Source: JAHFDS01 sp964593795
GTDB taxonomy: Bacteria; Myxococcota_A; Polyangia; JAHFDS01
NCBI GenBank assembly: GCA_964593795.1
Contig: CAZQJC010000259.1
Location: 62,001 to 126,000 of the forward strand
Length of the DNA stretch: 64,000 nt
Reading direction: 5' to 3'
This document shows, in pieces, positions 52,959 to 60,298 of the stretch. The notes below the pieces were generated by a model. That model did no database searches and was not told the DNA's origin. It saw only the letters and a list, made by a program, of their open reading frames with translations. Position numbers and translations under genes: made by a program. Each line of letters begins with the position of its first letter. Position 1 is the first letter of the stretch.

Positions 52959-53423
52959 GTGCGCAGACCCGAACTGGTAGATTCGCCCGCGGTGGCCCCG
53001 ATCGAGCCCACCGAGGCCGGGGACGAGCTCGATGCCCGCGCGCGCAGCCGGCGCGACCTCATGCGCTTGCTCGTCGCCGGCGGCGTGGGTGCGGCCGCGG
53101 CACTGGTCTCGGTCGACTGGCGCTCGCCCACGCTCCGCGTGGGCATCCTACCGGCCCACGCTTCCTGTTCGACCAGCGACCCGGCGACCAACGCGGAGTG
53201 CCAGAGCTCCGTCACCGCCGGGTGTGCGTCGACTGGCAACGTCTGGGACGGCTGCGTCGGCGGCGCTCCCAACGGCAAGGTCGAGACCAAGAACACCAAC
53301 GGCTGCTCCAGGGAGGTCACGATCAAGACCCCCGAGGAGTGCGACGACGGCAACATGGTCGACACCGACGAATGCAACAACAAGTGCAAGAAGAAGGTCA
53401 CTGGCTCTCCGGGAGGCAGCTAA
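52959..53423 (+). CDS. Secreted Cys-rich repeat protein with Tat-like signal
   Basis: 154 residues from GTG at 52959, preceded by a good ribosome-binding site (GGAGGG). An N-terminal segment of about 30 residues leads to RSRRDLMRLLVAGGVGAAAAL, which resembles a twin-arginine signal. The mature part has eight Cys, ending with one ECDDGNMVDTDECNNKC unit, the myxobacterial DUF4215-type Cys repeat. Such modules occur in surface proteins. It is the first of three adjacent genes with Cys-containing products; their joint role is not known. Confidence 0.72.
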   Translation: MRRPELVDSPAVAPIEPTEAGDELDARARSRRDLMRLLVAGGVGAAAALVSVDWRSPTLRVGILPAHASCSTSDPATNAECQSSVTAGCASTGNVWDGCVGGAPNGKVETKNTNGCSREVTIKTPEECDDGNMVDTDECNNKCKKKVTGSPGGS

Positions 53424-53424
53424 C

Positions 53425-54375
53425 ATGGGCGCTCGGCTTGTTCGTTTCATGCTCGGCCTCTCGTGCGCGCTCGCGGTGGCGGCGTGCGCCGACGAACCCG
53501 AGCCCGCGCTCGTGCCTCCGGGAGGCGGCGGCGATTCCGGCGGCGCTGGCACCGGTGGTGGCGGCACCGGCGTGATGGAGCCGCCGCTGCGCGGCTACGT
53601 GCCGCCCAAGATGGAGACGTGCCAGCCCGCCTCGGCCTCCGCGGGCGCGGCGGCCCAGGCGAGCCTCGGCACGCTCTCGACCGCCACCGAGACCTGGCGG
53701 GTGAGCGCGATGGACCTGTGCGGCGCGGACCCGGCCTTCGGCTGCGCGCCGTGCAGCGGCGGCAACCCCATGCTCGACCTGCTCGCCGCGGCGGACCAGG
53801 TCATCGACCGCGCGGGGGTCGCCACGTCGCTGCGCGAGTACGTGCGCTCGTCGCTCGGCGCCCAGCCACGCTCGCTGACCTTCTCTGTCGTGGGCGGCCA
53901 GCTCGTGGTGGCCGAAGCCGAGCCCACCGAGTGCGCGGGCGGCACCGGATCCTGCGTGCAGGTCGGCGTCGATGCGCTCGGCGCGGACTGCTCGAGCTTC
54001 CGCAACGCCGCGCCGGCGCAGGTCATGTCCGCGGGCATGGGCATGCACGTCCAGGCGACCGCGACCGTGCCGTTCCAGGTCGGGCTCCCCCTGCTGAGCG
54101 TGCTGCCGGACCCGCGCCTGCCCGCGGTGGAGCAGCAGGTGTTCATTGCACGGCGGCAGCGCATGCAGATCACGGGGGAGAGCCCCACGTTCGACATCCA
54201 GACCACGGCTGCGACCGGGCAAGGCTGCGGCTCCGTCGTCGGGTGGGTGAGCGCGGACGCCGCGGTGGCGGCGCTCGGGAACCTCGTCATGGTCGATCCG
54301 TTCCTCGACCCCGAAAAGCCCGGTTTCATCAAGACCGTGCTCGCGGCGCGGCTCGAGAAGGTGAGGGTCCAGTGA
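53425..54375 (+). CDS. Lipoprotein of unknown function
   Basis: 316 residues, ATG at 53425, one base after the previous stop. Signal peptide with lipobox VAAC (Cys21), then a Gly-rich linker (GGGGDSGGAGTGGGGTG). The mature part contains about ten Cys, including GCAPCSGGNP, and beta-rich text (SLTFSVVGGQLVVAEAE). No known domain recognised. The stop overlaps the next start by GTGA, so it acts with the following membrane-anchored protein. Confidence 0.7.
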   Translation: MGARLVRFMLGLSCALAVAACADEPEPALVPPGGGGDSGGAGTGGGGTGVMEPPLRGYVPPKMETCQPASASAGAAAQASLGTLSTATETWRVSAMDLCGADPAFGCAPCSGGNPMLDLLAAADQVIDRAGVATSLREYVRSSLGAQPRSLTFSVVGGQLVVAEAEPTECAGGTGSCVQVGVDALGADCSSFRNAAPAQVMSAGMGMHVQATATVPFQVGLPLLSVLPDPRLPAVEQQVFIARRQRMQITGESPTFDIQTTAATGQGCGSVVGWVSADAAVAALGNLVMVDPFLDPEKPGFIKTVLAARLEKVRVQ

Positions 54376-55508
54376 GAGCCCGTCGCAGGCGCAGCGTGCT
54401 TCTGGCCGTGTGTGGCGTGGCGTTCGCGCTCGGCCTCGTCCCCTTCGGTCGCATCCGCGCGCTCATCGCGCTCGACGCCACGACGCCGACGCAGCAGGCG
54501 CTGCTGCAGAGCCTCGACACCGTGTCGAGCTACTACGCCTCCTGCGCCGAGTGCGCGGGGCGACAACCGATCGTCAACGCGGGGCTGAGCTGGATCTTCC
54601 TCGGCGCCGGCGAAGCCGAAAAGGACCTCCACGTCGAGGCCCTCCGGCCGAGCGCGTCGTCCGCTCGCGCGACGCCGCCGGAAGTCGGCGTGATCGCGCT
54701 CGACAAGGCGAGCACGATCGCGGCGATGGGTGAGGTTCAGCGCCTGTCGCTGCGCCCGACCGCAGGCGCGCCCTTCGGCGTGCAGCCGCCCTGCTGGAAC
54801 CAGCGCCTCGAAGCCGCGCTCGCGTTCGACGACGCGCAGCCGACGTGTCCGAAGGCGCCCGCGCGCCTCGACGCCGATCTCTTCTACTCGGCGTGCACGA
54901 CCGCGAGCTCCTACTCGGCGCTCTTCCCGACGTCGGTCCTCGAGCGCCGCGTGTCGTTCGTGCAGACCGGCCTGCGCCTCGAGGGCCCGAGCCAGCTCAC
55001 GTTCCTGTGCGCCAACACGTGCCGCGGGACGGGCACCTGCATATCCGAGGAGACGTACTTCTGGACGGCCGCGACGCGCGCGCCCCAGGCCGCCACGCCC
55101 GCCGACACGGCCGCGTGCCTCGTCATCCCGCCGAAGCTGCCGCGCGTGCGCTACGCGGGCGTGCTCGAGGGCGACGTCTGCCACGTGCCCTTCCGCGCGC
55201 TCGGCCTTGCCGCCGCGCCGACGGGCGACGTCTACCGCGCCTACCAGGCGCACGACCCGGCGAAGGCGCAGTGGCGCTCGCTCGCCGAGGTCCGCGCCGC
55301 GGGCGAGGGCGTCTCGGACGCGTCGATCGCGATGCGCCTCGTGCTCGTCGGCCTGCACAACCTCGACGCGGCGACGGGCCCGACGCGGCACTACGTGTGC
55401 CGGACCGGCGGCAAGGTCGGTGTGATGCTCTCGAGCGACCTGCGCTGCTTCACGGGCGACGGCGACGCCGGCAGCGACACCTTCGACGTGCTCGCGATCG
55501 ACGGGTAG
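54372..55508 (+). CDS. Membrane-anchored Cys-rich protein of unknown function
   Basis: 378 residues, GTG at 54372. A single N-terminal helix (SVLLAVCGVAFALGLVPFG) anchors or exports it. The rest is periplasmic-type sequence with paired Cys (YYASCAECAGRQP, FLCANTCRGTGTC). It is coupled to the lipoprotein gene upstream and lies 16 bases before the AOS fusion gene. I recognise no family. Confidence 0.68.
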   Translation: MRARRRRSVLLAVCGVAFALGLVPFGRIRALIALDATTPTQQALLQSLDTVSSYYASCAECAGRQPIVNAGLSWIFLGAGEAEKDLHVEALRPSASSARATPPEVGVIALDKASTIAAMGEVQRLSLRPTAGAPFGVQPPCWNQRLEAALAFDDAQPTCPKAPARLDADLFYSACTTASSYSALFPTSVLERRVSFVQTGLRLEGPSQLTFLCANTCRGTGTCISEETYFWTAATRAPQAATPADTAACLVIPPKLPRVRYAGVLEGDVCHVPFRALGLAAAPTGDVYRAYQAHDPAKAQWRSLAEVRAAGEGVSDASIAMRLVLVGLHNLDAATGPTRHYVCRTGGKVGVMLSSDLRCFTGDGDAGSDTFDVLAIDG

Positions 55509-55524
55509 TCTCTCCGGGCTCTCG

Positions 55525-58086
55525 ATGGCCCGCTTCCTCCAGGACGAACACCCAGACGCTGCGCCGGCGGACGCGGCGGTCTCCCGCAGGCCAAGGCCCG
55601 CCGAGACGGTTGGGCCCGGGCGGGGGCAGCCGGGGCGCGAGCGCGCCGAGGACGCCGTCGAGGCCCTGCTCGGATGGCTGCGTGCGCGGCTCGCCGAGGA
55701 GCTCGCGATCCCCGAGCTGCAGCTCGACCCGGAGCGCTCGCCGGCCGAGCTCGGCGCCGACTCCGTCGTCCTCGTCGGCCTCGTCGGCGAGCTCGAGGAC
55801 CGGCTCGGGCGGCGCGTCCCGATCGAGCTCCTGCGCGATGCGGCCACGCTGCGCGCTGCGGCCGAGGCGGTCCTCGCGCCCGCAGCCTCGGACCCGGTCG
55901 ACGTGGCCACGTGGCCCGAGCACCGCGCCCTGCGCGCCCGGCTCGAGGCGCTCGGCGGCCCGCTCGCGGTGGTGCCCTTTCTGCGCACGAGCGACGGCGC
56001 GCCGGGCCCGCGCTCGGCGCCGGCCGGGCGAGCAACGGTCGACTTCTCGACGTACGACTACCTCGGACTCGCAACCCACCCGGCCGTGCTCGCGGCCGCG
56101 ACCGAGGCGGTAGGCCGCTACGGGACGAGCGCCGGGGGCAGCCGGCTCGCAGGTGGGCAGCGCCCCCCGCATGTCGCGCTCGAGCACGCGCTCGCCGAGT
56201 TCCTCGGAGCGGCGGCCTGCGTGACGTTCGTCAGCGGGCACGGCACCAACGTCTCGGTCATCGGGCAGCTCGTGGGCCCCGAGGACCTCATCGTCCACGA
56301 CGCGCGCGTCCACGACAGCGCGCTGCAGGGCGCGCGGCTGGCGGGCGCGCGGCGGCTCGCGTTTCCCCGCGGAGATCTCGGGGCGCTCGAGCGCCTGCTC
56401 GCGGTCGAGCGCCCGCGCCACCGCCGCGTCCTCGTGCTCGTCGAAGGGGTCTACAGCGCCGACGGCGACGTGGTGGACTTGCCTGCGGTGGTCGCCATCA
56501 AGCGGCGGCACCGCGCCCTGCTCATGGTCGACGAGGCGCACTCGCTCGGTGTCCTCGGCGAGACCGGCCGGGGCGTGGGCGAGCACCTCGGCGTGTCGCG
56601 GACCGACGTGGACGTCTGGATGGGGACGCTCAGCAAGGCGCTCGCGAGCTGCGGAGGGTTCGTCGCGGGCTCGGCCGAGCTCGTCGAGCTCCTTCGCTAC
56701 ACGTGCAGCGGCTTCGTGTTCAGCGTGGCGATGCCGCCAGCGAGCGCCGCGGCCGCGCTGGCGGCCCTCGAGGTGCTCTCGCGGGAGCCCGAGCGCGTCG
56801 CCACGCTCGCGTCGCGGGCCCGCGCGTTCCGTGCGCGCGCCCTCTCCCTCGGCCTCGTCGTGGGGCCCGCCGCCGGCGCGGGCTTCGTGTCGGTGCGGGT
56901 CGGCGACACCGCGGCGGCCCTCACCGCGCACGCGCGGCTCCTCGCGCGCGGCGTCCACGTGCTGCCGATGATCCCCCCCGCCGTCGAGCCCGGCGACGCG
57001 CGCTTACGCTTCTTCCTGTCGTGCCGGCACGCGCCAGCCGACGTGATCGCCGCGGCCGAGGAGACCTCCCGCGCCCTCGCGCCGGACCCCGGACGCACCC
57101 CGCGGGCAGTCCCGCGCCCCAAGCCCCGCCGCGTCCTCGTCACCGGGGGTAGCGGCTTCATCGGCCGCCGGGTGGTCGCGCGGCTGCTCGCGCGCGGCGA
57201 CCTCGTACGCACCTTCCAGCGCGGCGCTGGCGACGGGCTCCCCCCAGAGGTCGAGCGCGCGCGCGGCGACATCACCGACAGCGGCGCGGTCGCGGCCGCG
57301 GCTGCGGACGTGGACGACATCGTCCACCTCGCGGGCGTCTCCGCGTGGCGCGACATCGCGGGGCCGGGGATGCACCACACGGTGGTCGCGGGCGCCCGGA
57401 GCGTCCTTGGCGCGGCCGCCGCGCGCGGGGCGGGCCTCGTGGTGGTCTCGAGCGCGGTCACGATGGGCGGCACCGGTCGCCCTATCGTGTGCGACGAGGA
57501 CGCGGTGCCCCCCGAGGACGCGCGCTCGCTCGCCTACGTGGCCGCCAAGCTCGAGGCCGAGGCCGCGTGCGCGGCCGCCGCGCGACAAGGCCAGCGCGTG
57601 ATGGTGGTGAACCCCGCCGAGGTCTACGGCCCGGGCGACGACGAGCTCGTCACGGCCGGTAACCTCATCGACCTGAGCCGCGGCCCGGTCGCGTTCGTCT
57701 GCGCCGGCGGGACGAGCGTCGTGCACGTGGACGACGTCGCCGAGGGCATCGTCTCCGCGCTCGACGTGGGCGTCTCGGGCACGCGCTACGCCCTCGGCGG
57801 AGAGAACCTCACGGTGGCCGAGCTCGCCCGTCTCGTGAGGTCCCTGGCAGGACGTCCGCCGCGCACCCTCGAGGTCTCTGTGGGCCTGCTCCGACGCGCC
57901 GCCGCCGCGGCGGCGCGACATGGTCTGCCGTTCCCGCTCGAGCCCGCGGTGGTGCCCTACGCGACCCGCTACTGGTTCCTGTCGAGCCGGCGCGCCATCG
58001 CCGAGCTCGGGTTCTCGCCGCGCGGGGCGCGTGACACGCTCGCCCCGGTCGTCGCGTGGCTCGCGCAGTGCGGGCGCCTGCCGTGA
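55525..58086 (+). CDS. ACP / alpha-oxoamine synthase / SDR trifunctional protein
   Basis: 853 residues. Residues 40-120 are an acyl carrier protein with Ser80 (ELGADSVVL). Residues 140-510 are a PLP alpha-oxoamine synthase of the serine-palmitoyltransferase/KAPA-synthase type: FSTYDYLGLATHP, GSRLAGGQ, DEAHSLG (Asp336, His339) and the PLP Lys371 in GTLSKALASCGG. Residues 535-853 are an extended SDR (TGGSGFIGRR, Tyr671/Lys675 in YVAAK), the class used by bacterial 3-ketosphinganine reductase. The chain would therefore take an acyl-ACP and an amino acid, release CO2 and reduce the ketone to a sphinganine-like amino alcohol. The PKS lacks its own release domain, making it a likely acyl donor. Confidence 0.9.
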   Translation: MARFLQDEHPDAAPADAAVSRRPRPAETVGPGRGQPGRERAEDAVEALLGWLRARLAEELAIPELQLDPERSPAELGADSVVLVGLVGELEDRLGRRVPIELLRDAATLRAAAEAVLAPAASDPVDVATWPEHRALRARLEALGGPLAVVPFLRTSDGAPGPRSAPAGRATVDFSTYDYLGLATHPAVLAAATEAVGRYGTSAGGSRLAGGQRPPHVALEHALAEFLGAAACVTFVSGHGTNVSVIGQLVGPEDLIVHDARVHDSALQGARLAGARRLAFPRGDLGALERLLAVERPRHRRVLVLVEGVYSADGDVVDLPAVVAIKRRHRALLMVDEAHSLGVLGETGRGVGEHLGVSRTDVDVWMGTLSKALASCGGFVAGSAELVELLRYTCSGFVFSVAMPPASAAAALAALEVLSREPERVATLASRARAFRARALSLGLVVGPAAGAGFVSVRVGDTAAALTAHARLLARGVHVLPMIPPAVEPGDARLRFFLSCRHAPADVIAAAEETSRALAPDPGRTPRAVPRPKPRRVLVTGGSGFIGRRVVARLLARGDLVRTFQRGAGDGLPPEVERARGDITDSGAVAAAAADVDDIVHLAGVSAWRDIAGPGMHHTVVAGARSVLGAAAARGAGLVVVSSAVTMGGTGRPIVCDEDAVPPEDARSLAYVAAKLEAEAACAAAARQGQRVMVVNPAEVYGPGDDELVTAGNLIDLSRGPVAFVCAGGTSVVHVDDVAEGIVSALDVGVSGTRYALGGENLTVAELARLVRSLAGRPPRTLEVSVGLLRRAAAAAARHGLPFPLEPAVVPYATRYWFLSSRRAIAELGFSPRGARDTLAPVVAWLAQCGRLP

Positions 58087-58919
58087 CCCTGCCCCGGCAC
58101 GAGCGCATCTTCGGGCTCGGCGACGGCGCGCACACCGTCCGTGCCCTCGGCGACCGCGCAGACGCTCTCGTCCGGGCCACGCTCGGGCACGTCCGATCCG
58201 CGCCGGGCCCCGCCGCGCGTGCGCTCGACGTCTCCGAGAGCGCGACCGGGTGCCTGCGCCTCGAGGAGGCTGGCGAGCCCGCGTTCGAGCACGCCGAGCC
58301 CGGCTTCGTCGGCCGCGCTCTCTGCGAGCGCACCCTCTTTCATGCGATCGACCTGTGCCGATCGGGGCCCCTCTTCCACGGGGGCGCCGTACAGCGTGGC
58401 GATCGCTCGCTGCTCTTTCCCGGGGCCTCGGGCAGCGGCAAGACCACGCTCGTGGCCGCGCTGGTCTCGGCTCGCGCGGGCTACGTCACCGACGAGCTGG
58501 TGCTCGTCGCGCCGGGGGGTCGCGTCGAGGGCTTCCCGCGCGCCCTGCACGTCCGTCGCGGGTCCCGCCCGGCCCTGCCGGCGCTCGACGCCCTCATCAC
58601 CGCGGGCGATCAACGCGTGCTCGAGACCGCCGAGGGCTGGCTCGTCGCCCCCGACGCCCTCGGTTCGCTGGCCGACTCCTCGACACCCCTCGGCGCGATC
58701 GTGTTCCCCCGCTACGTGTCCGGCGCCGCCACGCAGCTCGCGCCCATGTCCCCCGCTGCGGTCACGCTCGGGCTCGTGGAGCTCCTCGTCAACGCCCGGC
58801 ACCTGCCCGGGCACGGCTTCTCCACCGTCGCCGCGTTCGCCCGCAGCGCGCCCGGCTTCACGCTCGAGTACGGCGAGCTTTCGGGCGCCCTCGCGACGCT
58901 CGGCCCGCTCGCCTGGTGA
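58083..58919 (+). CDS. HprK-related kinase (HPr-rel-A type)
   Basis: 278 residues, GTG at 58083 overlapping the AOS stop (GTGA). The P-loop FPGASGSGKTTLVAALV lies near residues 118-134 with the preceding HGGAVQRGDRSLLF, as in HPr kinase relatives of the HPr-rel-A group, which lack the phosphatase-type partner. Together with the nucleotidyltransferase and PqqD-like genes next to it, it forms the three-part HPr-rel-A set found in some polysaccharide or exosortase regions. Its target is unknown. Confidence 0.75.
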   Translation: MTLPRHERIFGLGDGAHTVRALGDRADALVRATLGHVRSAPGPAARALDVSESATGCLRLEEAGEPAFEHAEPGFVGRALCERTLFHAIDLCRSGPLFHGGAVQRGDRSLLFPGASGSGKTTLVAALVSARAGYVTDELVLVAPGGRVEGFPRALHVRRGSRPALPALDALITAGDQRVLETAEGWLVAPDALGSLADSSTPLGAIVFPRYVSGAATQLAPMSPAAVTLGLVELLVNARHLPGHGFSTVAAFARSAPGFTLEYGELSGALATLGPLAW

Positions 58920-60010
58920 TCGCCGTGCGCGCTGGCCCCCGGCTCCCGCTCGATCGCCTGCTGGGGCTGTGCGCTTGCCCGCTCGCCGCGCCCGACCTGC
59001 CCGAGCGCGTCGCCGAAGCGGTCTCGCGGTACGAAGCCTGGGACACGCTGCCCGCGGCGGCCGAGAGCCACGGCATCGCGCCCCTCGTCGAGGCTCGCCT
59101 GGCGGCCTGCCCTGGGGTCCCCCGCCCGGTGCTCGCAGACCTCAAGGGCCTCGCGATGCGCCACCGCCGCGCCAGCCAGGTCCGCGGCGAGCTGCTCGCC
59201 GAGCTCGTGGACGCCTTCGCCCGACGGGGTGTTCCGCTCCTGCTGCTCAAGGGCGCCGCGCTGGCGTACTCGGTCTATGCGGAGCCGCGGCTGCGCGCGA
59301 TGCGTGACCTCGACCTGCTGGTGCGCGTCTCCGACCTGCCGGCCGCGGGGGACCTCCTGCGGGCGCTCGGCTACGCGGCCGAGGACGAGGCCACCTGGAA
59401 CGAGCCCGGGCCGCACTGGCACCACCAGGAGCCCCGGGTGCGCAGGGTCGGCTCCGTCGAGGTGACGGTGGAGGTGCACCGGCAGCTCGGCATCCGCGAC
59501 ACGCGCGCGCGCCGCACGCTCGAGGTGCTCGAGGACGAGGCCACCGCCGTCGCCATCGGCGGCGTGCAGGCGCGGACGCTGGGGCCGCTCGACATGCTCG
59601 TGCACGTCCACTACCACGGCTTCGCCACGCCGCTCTCCTGGCCCGATCGGCTGCGGCTCGTGTCGGCGTCGGACCTGTTCGCGTGCGCGGCCGCCTACGG
59701 CGCCCTGGAGCCGGCCATCCTGCGCGCGCGCGCCCCGCGCGCGTACGCCGCGCTGCGCTGGCTGGGCTCGCTCGCGCCCTGGCCCGCCGACGTCGCGGCC
59801 CGCCTCGAGCTGCCGCCCGCCGCGTGCGAGGTCGGGACCGACTACTGCGGCTGGCCGCGCGAGCGCAGCGACGAGCGCGCCGACCGGATGCGCCACTGGG
59901 CGGACACCTGGCGTCCGCCACCGTTCTGGCTGCGTATGCGCCACGGCGGGGGGCCGGGCGCCCTTGGCGGGTTCGCGGCGTGGTGCCGCCACGTCAAGGA
60001 GCTGCTCTGA
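58916..60010 (+). CDS. Nucleotidyltransferase-family protein (HPr-rel-A associated)
   Basis: 364 residues, GTG at 58916 (GTGA). Core motif VPLLLLKGAALAYSVYAEPRLRAMRDLDLLV, the G-x-DLDLL metal site of the uncharacterised nucleotidyltransferase family seen beside HprK-related kinases and PqqD proteins. A helical region surrounds it and VEVTVEVHRQLG follows. It presumably adds a nucleotide to a protein or small molecule; the substrate is not known. Confidence 0.72.
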   Translation: MIAVRAGPRLPLDRLLGLCACPLAAPDLPERVAEAVSRYEAWDTLPAAAESHGIAPLVEARLAACPGVPRPVLADLKGLAMRHRRASQVRGELLAELVDAFARRGVPLLLLKGAALAYSVYAEPRLRAMRDLDLLVRVSDLPAAGDLLRALGYAAEDEATWNEPGPHWHHQEPRVRRVGSVEVTVEVHRQLGIRDTRARRTLEVLEDEATAVAIGGVQARTLGPLDMLVHVHYHGFATPLSWPDRLRLVSASDLFACAAAYGALEPAILRARAPRAYAALRWLGSLAPWPADVAARLELPPAACEVGTDYCGWPRERSDERADRMRHWADTWRPPPFWLRMRHGGGPGALGGFAAWCRHVKELL

Positions 60011-60019
60011 GCCAAACCG

Positions 60020-60298
60020 TCAGCGCAGCGCGAGGGCGCCGTGCTCCACGAGCAGCGCGATCACCTGGGAAATCTCCTCTTCCAGCGCTGGCGCGTCGGG
60101 GTAGGTGGCGCGGAGCAGCGTGACGATCTGCGCGAGCGTGCGCTCGCCGTCGCAGAGGTGGAACACCAGTGCGGCGCTGGCGTTGCAGTGGTAGACGAGC
60201 TCGGTGGCCGCCCGGTAGATCACGGCCTCGTCGCCCATGAGCTCGACCTCGCAGTCCCCGTAGGGCACCGGGATCGTCGCCCCCTCCATTCGGCTCAC
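60020..60298 (-). CDS. PqqD-like peptide-chaperone protein
   Basis: 92 residues, GTG at 60298 overlapping the LtaS-like gene's stop. PqqD-fold text: VELMGDEAVIYRAATELVYHCNASAALVFHLCDGERTLAQIV. PqqD proteins are small winged-helix chaperones that hold a peptide for modification. It lies convergent, 9 bases from the nucleotidyltransferase. No precursor peptide gene is recognisable nearby, so this is more likely the HPr-rel-A version than a classical RiPP system. Confidence 0.75.
   Translation of the reverse strand: MSRMEGATIPVPYGDCEVELMGDEAVIYRAATELVYHCNASAALVFHLCDGERTLAQIVTLLRATYPDAPALEEEISQVIALLVEHGALALR

Noticed and set aside
60020..60298. A RiPP biosynthesis cluster based on the PqqD-like gene
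   Set aside because: No radical SAM, protease or precursor-peptide gene is visible; the neighbours match the HPr-rel-A set instead.
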